Shown here piece after piece: positions 40,393 through 49,561 of a stretch of DNA of 64,000 nucleotides (the stretch's first letter is position 1; every line of letters starts with the position of its first letter). This DNA is from Verrucomicrobiaceae bacterium (lineage in GTDB: Bacteria > Verrucomicrobiota > Verrucomicrobiia > Verrucomicrobiales > Verrucomicrobiaceae): NCBI GenBank assembly GCA_016713245.1, contig JADJPM010000005.1, positions 248,001 through 312,000 of the forward strand, read 5' to 3'. Under the pieces are notes generated by a model, which was not told where the DNA came from, searched no databases, and worked only from the letters and a program-made list of their open reading frames with translations. A program made the translations under genes and the position numbers.

Positions 40393-42075
40393 TCACCGTT
40401 TGTTTCCGCCGGGGCCGTATTGGGAGCGGTCGTGGCGGAGGATCTGCCAGGCGAGCGCGGCGGCACCGGCGGTGGCGGCCAGGAAGAAGATCATCGCGAG
40501 GCCGGGATAGCCCCACAGGCGGAAGCTGGTGTCCACACGCATGAGGAGCGCGGCTCCGATGAGCAAGGCGGCGATGATCAAGCCGAGGGTGATGCGATTG
40601 GCGATCTTTTGGAGCGTGCCGACGATGAGGTGCTCGTCGATGGTGTCCACTTTGAGACGGAGCTGGTTGTTGGCGGTGAGGTCGAGGATCTGGCCGAGGC
40701 GGGCGGGGACTTTTTGTAGCACTTCTTTCGTCTCCAGCGCCATGGCGAGCAGGCTGGAGGGTGAAAACGAGGAATGCATGCGTTCACGGGCGACGAGGGC
40801 GATGTTCCGGCGGATGGACTCGTTCGGATCAAAGGTGGGGCAGAGCGTGCGACCGACCCGGTCCAGGTTGAGGAGAGTCTTCCCGAGCAGCGATAGCTCC
40901 GAAGGCACCCGCAGGCCGTTCGCGGCGGCGATTTGCTGCACATCCATGAGCAGCCGGCCGATCTCGAGCTTTGCGAGCGAGGCTCCAGCCTGCTCTGCGA
41001 CGAGGATGGAGAGCTGGCGGCGAAAGGCGATCCTGTCATACGACTCGGTGGTCTCGCCGAGTGCTTCGGCGATATCCGCCACGCGATCTCCATCCGTGTC
41101 GGCGATGGCAGCGAGGAGCTTCAACAGCGATTCCTGGGTGCGTGAACCGACATGCGCCACCATGCCGAGATCGAGCAGCGCGATGGTCTTTTCCTCGGTG
41201 AGGAAGACATTGCCGGGGTGGGGATCGGCATGGAAGAAGCCCGCCACAAGCACCTGATGCAGATAACATCGGAAAAGCTCGTCGGCCAAACCTTCGCCAT
41301 CGACATCCTGCATGATGAGCGGGCTGTGTTTGGTGACTTTGCGCCCGCGGACAAACTGCATGGTGAGCACCCGGCCGGAGGACAAATCCTCCAGCGGCTC
41401 AGGAACGTTCACCCGTTCGAAGCGCGAGAGATGCCCGGCCATGACGCGCATGTTTTCGGCCTCCACGCGGTAGTCCAGCTCACGCATCATGGAGCGGCGA
41501 AGTTCCTCGACCATGCCGGAGAGCTGGTATTGAGCCCCAAAGGCAGTTTTTGCCTCCAAGAAAGCGGCCACTTCGCTGAGCGCCTGCAAATCATCCGTCA
41601 CGATCTCCCGCACGCCGGGACGCTGCACCTTGACGACGACCTCACGCCCCGAGCGTGTCACGGCGCGGTGGACCTGTGACAGAGAGGCGGCGCCGATGGG
41701 CTCGGCTTCAAACTCTAAGAAGGCCTTGGAAAGGCGGACGCCGATCTCGTCGGAGACGATCTTCTGCACTTCGTCAAAGCTGAACGTCTTCACATCATCC
41801 TGGAGCCGCTCCAGCGCGGGCACATAACTGGGCGGAATGATTTCCGGCCGCGTGGAGAGGAGCTGGCCGAGCTTGATGAAAGTGGGGCCGAGCGCTTCGA
41901 GATCGCGGGCGAGTTCCTCAGCTTTCGCCGGCACTGGCGGAGCGTCGTCCGCTTTGGGAGCGATGGAGTCGGTTTCAGGCAGCTCACGCACCAGATCACC
42001 GCGGCCATATTTGTAAAAAAGGCGCACGAGGTCGTAGTAGCGTTTGAGGCTGGAAGGATTGAGGGACAGGGGCAT
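40393..42075 (-). CDS. UbiB/ABC1 family atypical kinase
   Basis: A 560-residue protein with the UbiB signature motifs: ALGPTFIKLGQLLSTRPEII (K-x-G-Q motif), PIGAASLSQVHRAVTRSGRE (the alanine-rich loop), VVVKVQRPGV (catalytic Lys), GFFHADPHPGNVF and TIALLDLGM (metal-binding Asp). Two membrane segments close the C-terminus (ITLGLIIAALLIGAALLM and LAMIFFLAATAGAAALAWQI). The family supports quinone synthesis or lipid transport. It is convergent with the stress series and separated from it by the terminator. Confidence 0.93.
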   Translation of the reverse strand: MPLSLNPSSLKRYYDLVRLFYKYGRGDLVRELPETDSIAPKADDAPPVPAKAEELARDLEALGPTFIKLGQLLSTRPEIIPPSYVPALERLQDDVKTFSFDEVQKIVSDEIGVRLSKAFLEFEAEPIGAASLSQVHRAVTRSGREVVVKVQRPGVREIVTDDLQALSEVAAFLEAKTAFGAQYQLSGMVEELRRSMMRELDYRVEAENMRVMAGHLSRFERVNVPEPLEDLSSGRVLTMQFVRGRKVTKHSPLIMQDVDGEGLADELFRCYLHQVLVAGFFHADPHPGNVFLTEEKTIALLDLGMVAHVGSRTQESLLKLLAAIADTDGDRVADIAEALGETTESYDRIAFRRQLSILVAEQAGASLAKLEIGRLLMDVQQIAAANGLRVPSELSLLGKTLLNLDRVGRTLCPTFDPNESIRRNIALVARERMHSSFSPSSLLAMALETKEVLQKVPARLGQILDLTANNQLRLKVDTIDEHLIVGTLQKIANRITLGLIIAALLIGAALLMRVDTSFRLWGYPGLAMIFFLAATAGAAALAWQILRHDRSQYGPGGNKR

Positions 42076-42196
42076 GGAAGGAGGTGTTGTGTGATGTTTC
42101 TCATGGGCATGAGCCGTGCCGAAGGTGGCTCTTGAGACTCGGTGGGCGGTGATGCGGTTGCTGGAGCTTGCAAAAGGCGCGACGAGGTGATGCCGG

Positions 42197-42691
42197 TCAG
42201 GCTGACTGCATGGCGCCCGCGGTCATGAGGGCCAGTTGATCGCGAAAGCGGAGGTCCTCGTGGCGGATGCGCTCCAGGAGGCCGAGGATGGCCTTGCGCC
42301 GCAGGTGGGTGGCGAGAGTGATCAGGGACTGGGTGGCGAGGAGTTCGTGGAACTTGTGTTTTTGGACGAAAATGATCAGCGAGGCATCGGTGCAGGCAGA
42401 ATCGTCGAGCAGGCAGTGAGACTCGCGGGTGAGGTTTTGCACGGTGAGGGTGCGCGTGGAGGAAGCGTGCACGCCGAGCTGCGCGAAGATGCCCTCCAGC
42501 CAGGCGTTGTGCTGCGTGGCCTCGTCTTGCTGGCTGGCGAGGCATTCGCGCAGATGCGGCTGCGTGGCATGCAGCCGGGCGAGCGGCAGCCAGCGCTGAA
42601 GCTGGCGTTTCATGGCGAGAAGCTCCCGCAACTGCGTGCGAAAATCTTGGTAGGCCTGCATGAGGGCCTCATCCGAGTGTGCTGCTTTCAT
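42197..42691 (-). CDS. Divergent YciF-like (DUF892) protein
   Basis: A 164-residue protein from ATG 42691 (MKAAHSDEALMQAYQDF), which overlaps the upstream stop by ATGA. The pattern P-H-L-x-x-x-L-x-x-Q-x-x-E-x-x-x-H-x-x-x-L-E-x-I-F-A-x-L-G matches the second helix pair of the DUF892 protein at 39.5 kb, and ASLIIFVQKHKFHELLATQS matches its A-x-x-x-x-E-H-Y-E-I segment without the metal-site Glu. It therefore looks like a degenerate paralogue that may have lost metal binding. It is likely part of the same stress series with the GlsB-like gene. Confidence 0.72.
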   Translation of the reverse strand: MKAAHSDEALMQAYQDFRTQLRELLAMKRQLQRWLPLARLHATQPHLRECLASQQDEATQHNAWLEGIFAQLGVHASSTRTLTVQNLTRESHCLLDDSACTDASLIIFVQKHKFHELLATQSLITLATHLRRKAILGLLERIRHEDLRFRDQLALMTAGAMQSA

Positions 42692-42945
42692 GACGAGCGG
42701 GGGCGGAGGTAATGCTGCACGCCGATGGCGACGATGGAGCCGGAGACGGCGCAAAGCGTGCCCGGCGTGTCAAGCAGGTCGATGGAGCCGAGACCAAACA
42801 AGGCACCCAGCAGGCCGCCGAGCGCCGCGCCGGCGAGGGCGGCGAGGATGATGCGAAAGCAGTGTTCCGGCCCTTGTGGGGGCAGCAGCAGCACGCCGAG
42901 CGCTCCGCTGGCGAGGCCGAGCAATACCCATGCGATCATGCTCAT
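42688..42945 (-). CDS. GlsB-like membrane protein, divergent paralogue
   Basis: An 85-residue, three-segment membrane protein: MSMIAWVLLGLASGALGVLL, IILAALAGAALGGLLGALFG and CAVSGSIVAIGVQHYL. The glycine-rich second segment and overall size match GlsB/YeaQ proteins, but the basic C-terminus differs from the 83-residue copy. It overlaps the downstream YciF-like gene by four bases. Confidence 0.8.
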   Translation of the reverse strand: MSMIAWVLLGLASGALGVLLLPPQGPEHCFRIILAALAGAALGGLLGALFGLGSIDLLDTPGTLCAVSGSIVAIGVQHYLRPRSS

Positions 42946-42966
42946 CGCCGCATTGTTTGGAGTGGG

Positions 42967-43128
42967 TTATTTGACGACGTTTTCGACCGCGTCGCGCAGG
43001 CCCTCGGCAGGGCGTGCATCGAGCGCGTCATCCACGTGGTCGCCGAGGGAACGGCCGCGGTAGTGGTTGAAGGCGAAGATGCCGGCGAGCACCAGCACGA
43101 TGAGGATGATGAGAGTGGATGTCTTCAT
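42967..43128 (-). CDS. Small membrane-anchored protein (53 aa) with C-terminal ALDARPAEG motif
   Basis: A 53-residue protein too short for most gene finders: MKTSTLIILIVLVLAGIFAF (membrane anchor), then DDALDARPAEGLRDAVENVV and K. The final 21 residues match the 58-residue lipoprotein at 31.3 kb almost residue for residue, although the N-terminal anchors differ (membrane helix here, lipid there). It is the first of three minus-strand stress-type genes upstream of the UbiB-like gene. Confidence 0.8.
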   Translation of the reverse strand: MKTSTLIILIVLVLAGIFAFNHYRGRSLGDHVDDALDARPAEGLRDAVENVVK

Positions 43129-43142
43129 GATGAGGTTTGGTT

Positions 43143-45221
43143 TCAGGGAAGGGTGCGCAGGCCCGGCTCGCGGGACCAGTGACGCGTGCTGGCCGCGGGG
43201 ATGAAGGCGGTGGCTTTGGCGGCGGCGATGATGCCTTCATCAGGCTGAATGCCGGCCGCATGCAGCAAATGCTCGCCACCGGCATCGACGGCGATGGTTT
43301 TGAGGTGACCGAAGGCATCGCGCACGAAGTCGATGGCCGCGGCCTCATGCGCGAGTTCGTTCGCGGCATCGGTGGCGAGCAGCACGCCGACGGCGTCGAA
43401 GAAAACCGACGGTGTGCCCGCGAGCTGGCCGTCCACGGGCTGCAAACGGTCGTTGGAGAGCTTCGCGCCGCTGATTTTCGGCGCGATGAGTTTCACCTTC
43501 GCTCCGGCTTTTTCGATGGCATCGCGCAGCGTCTTCAAAACGGCCGCATCAGTGCCATCGGCGATCAAAAGGCCGATGCAGCGTCCGGCGAGCATCGGCG
43601 GCGATTTGCCGATGAGACGCAGCGGAGGCGATGCAGGCTGTTTTTTCGCCGCAGAGGCCGTTTCGGGCTTCGCAGGCATTTTTTCGATGCCGAGACCGTT
43701 TGCGACGCGTTGCGCGAGATCTTCATCAATGCCGCGCAGATGGCCCAACGTGCGCTCGCGGATGGCAGGCGTCTCCACTTTGGAAAGTTCAAACACGAGC
43801 GCGGCGGCGAGGTGCGCCTGCTCGGGCGCTTCGAGGCTGTGGAAAAACATCGCGGCCTGGCTGTAGTGATCCGCGAAGCTCTCCGGCCGCACGCGACCTT
43901 TCACGCCGTCATCGAGCCTCTCCGCGTGGCTGCGAAAGCCCTCCGGCGTCTCACGCGGGCCTTCAGGAGCGAGCGAGTTGGGCTCGTAGTTCACGCGACC
44001 TTTCGGAATGTGCATCTGCATGTGCCCGTCGCGTTGATTGTTGTGAAACGGGCACTTCGGCGCGTTGACGGGCAGTTGATGAAAGTTCGGCGAGCCGAGG
44101 CGTGAGAGCTGCGTGTCGAGGTAGGAGAAGAGGCGGCCCTGAAGCAGCGGATCATTCGAGAAGTCGATGCCGGGCACGACATTCGCGGGACAAAAGGCCA
44201 CCTGCTCCGTCTCGGCGAAAAAGTTGTCCGGCATGCGGTCGAGCACCATGCGTCCGATGACGGTAAGCGGCACGGTTTCCTCCGGGATGAGCTTCGTGGG
44301 ATCGAGATGATCAAAAGGGAAGGCCGCGGCCTCTTCCTCGGTGAAAAGCTGCACCGCGAGCTCCCACTCGGGGAAATCACCGCCCTGGATGGCCTCCCAA
44401 AGATCACGCCGATGGTAGTCGGGATCAGCGCCGGCGATTTTCACCGCCTCATCCCACACATGCGATTGCAGGCCGAGCTTTGGCCGCCAGTGAAACTTCA
44501 CAAAGGTGCTCGCGCCTTCGTCATTCACGAGCCGGTAGCTGTGCACGCCAAAGCCCTCCATCATGCGCAGCGAGCGTGGCAGCGTGCGGTCGCTCATGGC
44601 CCACATGATCATGTGCATGGACTCCGGCATGAGCGAGATGAAGTCCCAAAAGGTGTCATGAGCGCTGGCGGCCTGCGGAAAGCCGCGGTCGGGCTCCATC
44701 TTCACCGCGTGCACGAGGTCGGGGAACTTCATCGCGTCCTGGATGAAGAAGACGGGGATGTTGTTGCCCACGAGATCCCAGTTTCCCTCCGAGGTATAAA
44801 ACTTCACCGCAAAGCCGCGCACATCCCGCGGTGTGTCCACGGAGCCCGCGCCGCCTGCGACGGTGGAAAAGCGTGCGAAGACCGGCGTGCGCACATTCTT
44901 CTCCGTGAGCACGCGGGCGCTTGTGTGCTTCTTCAGCGACCGCGTGAGCTCGAAGAAACCATGCGCTCCCGTGCCGCGTGCATGCACGATGCGCTCCGGG
45001 ATGCGTTCATGGTCAAAGTGCGTGATTTTTTCCCGCAGCACGAAGTCCTCCAGCAAGACCGGGCCGCGTGGCGTGGCGGTGAGCGAGTTTTGATTGTCAG
45101 AGACGGGCAGTCCCTGGTTCGTGGTGAGCGGCGTGGCGGATGGCATCGCGGTTTGATGCGTTTCACCGCCGTTTCCGGTGCTTGGCGCGGAGACAGACTT
45201 GCGGGCAGTTTGGCGTGGCAT
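43143..45221 (-). CDS. katE: Large-subunit catalase (HPII type)
   Basis: A 692-residue catalase from ATG 45221 (MPRQTARKSVSAPSTGN); the ATG at 45296 would add 25 residues with no family support. Catalytic residues: His in RIVHARGTGAHGFFE near 85, Asn in VGNNIPVFFIQDAMKFPD near 155, proximal heme Tyr in LFSYLDTQLSRLG near 370. The C-terminal 150 residues are the flavodoxin-like domain of large-subunit catalases (CIGLLIADGTDAAVL). It removes hydrogen peroxide in the cytoplasm. Its place between stress-type membrane genes and the kinase suggests general stress control. Confidence 0.96.
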   Translation of the reverse strand: MPRQTARKSVSAPSTGNGGETHQTAMPSATPLTTNQGLPVSDNQNSLTATPRGPVLLEDFVLREKITHFDHERIPERIVHARGTGAHGFFELTRSLKKHTSARVLTEKNVRTPVFARFSTVAGGAGSVDTPRDVRGFAVKFYTSEGNWDLVGNNIPVFFIQDAMKFPDLVHAVKMEPDRGFPQAASAHDTFWDFISLMPESMHMIMWAMSDRTLPRSLRMMEGFGVHSYRLVNDEGASTFVKFHWRPKLGLQSHVWDEAVKIAGADPDYHRRDLWEAIQGGDFPEWELAVQLFTEEEAAAFPFDHLDPTKLIPEETVPLTVIGRMVLDRMPDNFFAETEQVAFCPANVVPGIDFSNDPLLQGRLFSYLDTQLSRLGSPNFHQLPVNAPKCPFHNNQRDGHMQMHIPKGRVNYEPNSLAPEGPRETPEGFRSHAERLDDGVKGRVRPESFADHYSQAAMFFHSLEAPEQAHLAAALVFELSKVETPAIRERTLGHLRGIDEDLAQRVANGLGIEKMPAKPETASAAKKQPASPPLRLIGKSPPMLAGRCIGLLIADGTDAAVLKTLRDAIEKAGAKVKLIAPKISGAKLSNDRLQPVDGQLAGTPSVFFDAVGVLLATDAANELAHEAAAIDFVRDAFGHLKTIAVDAGGEHLLHAAGIQPDEGIIAAAKATAFIPAASTRHWSREPGLRTLP

Positions 45222-45317
45222 GGTCAGGATGTGGGTTGTGTGAGCCACGGCGCAGCGTCCGCGACACTCCTTCCATGTAAGCCCCCGCCGCCGCATTACA
45301 GGCGACGCGAGATTTTC

Positions 45318-48053
45318 TCATTTCACCGCGCTGTAGATGACGGCGCTGGGATTTCCGCCGGTGTGCACGAGGTGCAGGCCATCGGGGCTGAAGGTGATGC
45401 TGGTGCAGGGGCTGCTCAGCGGCAGCTCCAGCAGCAGCAGGCCGTGTGGCCAGTCCCAAAGCGTGAGCGGCTGTCCCTCGGCCGCGACGGCGAGCCGACG
45501 CGCCTGCGGCCCCAAGGCGAGCGCGGTGATGCTGGCGCTGAAGTCGAGCTGGCGCAGCTCACGCGGCTCCGCGTCGTCCTGGCAGATGAAAAGAGTCACG
45601 CCACTGGTCGTGGCGATGGCGAGGCGTTGCGTGGCGGCATGCCACGCGGCCACGGGCGGGCCTTCTTTGCCGATGGCGTCAGGAAGATGGATGCGCAGCG
45701 GCTTTCCTCCCACGCGATGCAGCACGCCACCGCGGCCGAGCGCATAAAAAACGCCGCTTTGCTCTCCGGCAAAGACGCCGAACGGCCCCTCGGCCAGCGC
45801 ATGCTCACGCACGATGCGCTTCGTGCTCCAATCGACGATTTGCACGCCCGCACGCGTGCCAAAGGCCATCCATCGGCCATCAGCAGAGGCGGCGGCGGAC
45901 CACGCATCCACCGCCACCGGCAGCGCCTGCGCGGAGATGGCCCGGCCATCAAAACGCTGCGCCTCGACCTGATCCGCGCCCCACGCGATGACGCTGCCAT
46001 CGGGATGAAAAGCGGGCAGCATCGTCCAGTTCAAATCATCGCGTTCCGGCAGGCGCACGCGCAGCGCATCGAGCGGCTGCCGCAAAGGCGTGTAGCACAT
46101 GCCGCCGCGCCGCTGGCTGCTGATGGCGAGCGTTTGTGAATCCGGCGAGACCGCGACGCGACGCCCGCCGTAGCCGGTGTGCGCATGGCTGGAGGCGATC
46201 TGCGTGGCACCGATCATCTGCGCATCATCATAAATGGCGATGCGTCCGCCGTGCATGAGTGAAAGACGACGCCCCGCGCCGATGCTGAGGCTCTTCAGAT
46301 CCGGCACAGCGGCGCTGAGCTGCGGCAGGCCGCCCTCGATGCGGCGCAAATCATCACCCAGCGCGATCCAGCGGCCATCCGGCAGGCGGTTCAGCCGGCG
46401 CACGACCTGCTCGCGATTTTCTCCCGTGGGCGATTCCGCTTTGCGCAGCGCCAGCCACGCCAGGCGATCCGGCTCCGTGCCAGCAGCCTCCGTGACGAAG
46501 ACAAAGGCCTGCTGCGCAAAGAACATCCGCTCGTTCATCTCATCCACGAGCACATCGCGAATGAGGGCGCGGCTCTTGCGATCCGTGCTGGCGATCGTTT
46601 CCAGCGTGGGAAGGCGCAGCAGCTCAAAGCTGGCGTAATCACGCCGCACCGCGACGAGACGACCGGAGATCCCCGGCACGAGAGGACGCTCCGAAATGCC
46701 TTCACCCCGCTGAAACTCACGCTGGTGCAACACGCGGCCGCTGCGTGCCTCCAGCCGCATCAGCATGCCAGGTGCCGCGTCCGGCGTGTCATCGTCCGAG
46801 AGGCAAAGAAGAGCCCCTCCGCGCTCCAGCGGCTCCCACAGCATGCTGGCGCGGCTTTTCAGCGTCTGCTCCCAGGCTGGCGAACCATCACGCGTGATCA
46901 CGCGAAGGTGCAGCGCGGTGTTTCCGGCACGGCGCAGCAGCACGGCGATGCGGCGGCCATCCTCGCTGACGGCGCAGCCGTGGATCTGCTCCGCAAAGCG
47001 CCATTGATCGAGCTCACGCCGCGTGCCGGCATCCAGCAGCACCATTTGATGGGAGCTGGGAACGATCACAAAGCGTCCGTCCAGCGTGCTGGTGAAGCAG
47101 GAGGCATTCTTCAGGCTGCACTCCATTTCCATCAGCGGCTGTGGCAGCGCGGCCATGAGCGCGTGCCATTCCCAGCCGCGGAGCTCCGGCTGCGTGTCGA
47201 GCAACTGCTCGCGGGCCAGAAAAGGCTGCCCGGCGATGAGCTGGAGCTGCGCCACACGCACCTTCGCATGATACGTCTGATGCAAAGCATGCGTGGTGAC
47301 CTCCGCGCCTGCTTTTTCCGCCTCAAAGGCACGATCACGCTCGATGGCGAGCTTTCGCGCATCCTCACGCGAGTGCGCGGCAAAGAGCACGCTGAGCACG
47401 GCGATCATCACACCGCCGGCGAGCAGCAGCAGCACCGCCGCGCTTTGCCAGCGGTAGCGCCGCACCAGCCGCGAAACTTGATACGTCAGCGAAGGCGGCC
47501 GCGCCGTCACCGGCCTGCCGGCGAGCCAGCGCCGCACATCCTCCGCCAGCGCCGCCGCGGAGGCATAGCGCCGCTCCGGCGCGGGTGACATGGCCCGCTG
47601 CACGATGTGATCGAGATCGCCCGTGATCTGCCGCACCTCCGCCAGCGTGCCTCCGCTCTGCCGCACGCGCATGCTCGGCGGTGGTGGCACATGAGTGCTC
47701 AAAAAGGGTCGCCACTCATGCGGTGGCAGCCGTTTCAGCTCCTCCGCGGACCATGGCGGCCTGCCGCAGAGCATTTCATAAAGCACCGCGCCGAGCGAAT
47801 AGATGTCACTCCGCGTGTCCGCCTCATCCATGCCGCCGGCCTGCTCCGGACTGATGTAACTCGGCGTGCCCAGCACCTGGCCGAGACTCGTCGCCAGCGT
47901 CTCGCCGCTGCCGGAGGCCTCCAGCACCTTGCCGATGCCGAAGTCGATGATCTTTGGCTGCGGACCCTCCGCGCCCTCCGCGATCAAAAATTCCCCGGCT
48001 TTAGATCGCGATGCAGCACGGCCTTTTGATGCGCATGCTGCACCGCATCGCAC
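45318..48053 (-). pseudogene. Ser/Thr protein kinase, C-terminal portion of a frameshifted gene
   Basis: A 911-codon frame. Its first 21 residues are out-of-phase translation; real homology starts at GEFLIAEGAEG and gives the second half of a eukaryotic-type kinase domain (IIDFGIGKVLE with the DFG motif, GTPSYISPEQAGGMDEADT, DIYSLGAVLYEMLCGRPPW). A membrane segment (SAAVLLLLAGGVMIAVLSVL) and about 600 residues of beta-propeller-like repeats follow. The N-terminal half of the kinase is in another frame at 47984-48565. Restoring one T in a run of five Ts (near 47994-47998) would join HRDLKPGNF to LIAEGAEG as one protein of about 1080 residues. It is either a sequencing artefact, a recent mutation or a recoding site. 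Confidence 0.85.
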
Positions 48054-48565
48054 ACCTGGGCAAAGAGCCGCATCCGCTCGCGCACCGGCATCGCCGCCAC
48101 CGTCACATGCTCCGTGATCGGCAGGCCATGGATCAGCTCCATCACAAAAAAGGGCCGTCCCTGCGGCGTGAGGCCGGAGTCCACGATGTTCACGATGCCC
48201 GGATGATTCAGATGCCGCAGCAGACGCTGCTCCAGCTCGAACCGCGCCACGATTTCCCGCGAGTCCATGCCCGGACGCAGCAGCTTCAGCGCCAGCGGCT
48301 TCTCATCCGCCGCCGGCGCCACCCGCCGCGCCGCATACACGTCTGCAAAGCCGCCGGAGCCCAGTTTTTCGCCCAGCAGATAATCGCCCACACGCCCCGC
48401 CGGCTCCGTCTCCAGGGTAAAGCTCAGGCCACCCGCCATCGCGGGCTTCATCAAACAGCCCGCGCAGAACAACATCCCCTCGCACGGTGCCCTTTCACGA
48501 CACGCCGCGCACACCGGCGCCGGAGCAGGTGGAGAATCAGAGGCAGATGAATGAGCAGCAATCAC
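47984..48565 (-). pseudogene. Ser/Thr protein kinase, N-terminal portion of a frameshifted gene
   Basis: A 193-residue frame with a zinc-ribbon-like start (PVCAACRERAPCEGMLFCAG), then the kinase N-lobe: GDYLLGEKLGSGGFADVYAA (glycine loop), PLALKLLRPGM (catalytic Lys), and the catalytic loop HRDLKPGNF, after which a TGA stops translation. On its own it lacks the DFG motif and activation loop, so it could not be an active kinase. The missing part continues in the next frame. The gene lies 45 bases downstream of the sigma-factor gene, the usual kinase/sigma pairing in this phylum. Confidence 0.85.
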
Positions 48566-48610
48566 GGCAATGCTTCATGTAAGTCCGGCGCGGCACATTA
48601 CAGACGAGTT

Positions 48611-49324
48611 TCAGCCCGCCTGCAAAACCGCCAGCAGATGCCGCAGCTCCTCCAGCGCCTCCGACTCGCTCGCCGTGGTGATGGCGATCTGGCGGCGCAG
48701 CTCATCGCGATAGCGGCCGCGCAGCCGGTGCAGTTGCACGCGGAAATTCGTGATCGTCAGCCCGCAGCGGGCCGCCGCCACCGCCTGCGTGCCCGCATCG
48801 CCCTCCGCCAGCAGCCACGGAGCCATCGCCTGAAACACCGCCTCGCGTCCCGCCGCCGCATACTGCTCCCGCAGTGACTCCACACTGCGCCGCACCACCG
48901 CCTCCGCCCATTCACGATCAAACGAAAGATCGCCGCCATCCTCCATCGTCATCGCCGCCATCGCGGCCTGCGCCTGCGTGCTCTCCAACCGCTCCGGCAG
49001 CACACCGCCACCGCGCTTCATCGACCGCGCCACACGCTGATGATTCGCAACAAACAACTCCAGCGCCCGCAACAGCCACGAACGCAGCCGGCCCTCCTCG
49101 CGCCGCGCCCGCTCCAGCAGCTCGTTGCGCAGCAGCATCAGCATGAACTCCTGCGTCATGTCCTCCGCCTCCGGTGCCGGATGATGACGCTGCAGGTAGC
49201 TGCAAATCGGCCGCCAATACGCCCGGCATAGTGCCTCAAGTGCATTCTGGCGCCGTGCCTCATCCTTCAACGCCAGCAGAAGAGTCCAGCGAGTGTCAGG
49301 AAAGCGGGCATCGGAATACGGCAT
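48611..49324 (-). CDS. ECF-type RNA polymerase sigma factor
   Basis: A 237-residue protein from ATG 49324 (MPYSDARFPDTRWTLLLALK, the start typical of this group); ATG 49339 is equally possible. Region 2 has ALEALCRAYWRPICSYLQRH and EDMTQEFMLMLL; region 4 has AAARCGLTITNFRVQLHRLR, a helix-turn-helix. The family pairs with Ser/Thr kinases in Verrucomicrobiota and Planctomycetota; here the frameshifted kinase is directly downstream. It is divergent from rpoN across a region containing a 12-base direct repeat. Confidence 0.9.
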   Translation of the reverse strand: MPYSDARFPDTRWTLLLALKDEARRQNALEALCRAYWRPICSYLQRHHPAPEAEDMTQEFMLMLLRNELLERARREEGRLRSWLLRALELFVANHQRVARSMKRGGGVLPERLESTQAQAAMAAMTMEDGGDLSFDREWAEAVVRRSVESLREQYAAAGREAVFQAMAPWLLAEGDAGTQAVAAARCGLTITNFRVQLHRLRGRYRDELRRQIAITTASESEALEELRHLLAVLQAG

Positions 49325-49339
49325 GAATGGGTTGGGCAT

Positions 49340-49561
49340 TCTGAAGCACACACAGCGCATGCCCCAGCCCCGCATCAAGCCACCATCTCGCATCCGTGGC
49401 AAGGCGGATGCCACCGCCGTGCATTGTGCCCGATTGGCGCCACACGCATCGTGCATTGTGCATGCTCCATCCACGCACGCCTGCCTCCCGGCTGAAAACC
49501 TCCACGAAGGCAAAACTCACGCCGCGGCCTGCTGGCAGGCTTTCTGCAAAAGCACGCCGCG
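49340..49561. other. Divergent promoter region between sigma-factor gene and rpoN
   Basis: A gap of about 220 bases between minus-strand and plus-strand genes. It contains two direct copies of CGTGCATTGTGC at 49418-49429 and 49450-49461, 32 bases apart start to start, close to three helical turns. This is a candidate operator. No terminator is evident. Confidence 0.45.

Noticed and set aside
42299..42315. A 14-base match to the block-head motif (CCGCAGGTGGGTGG)
   Set aside because: It lies inside the coding sequence of the divergent YciF-like gene, far from a start codon and a REPIN, and the surrounding bases do not match.
44307..46139. A long plus-strand open frame of 610 codons
   Set aside because: It lies opposite the catalase and kinase genes, has no domain or plausible start, and results from high GC content; the minus-strand frames carry clear family motifs.
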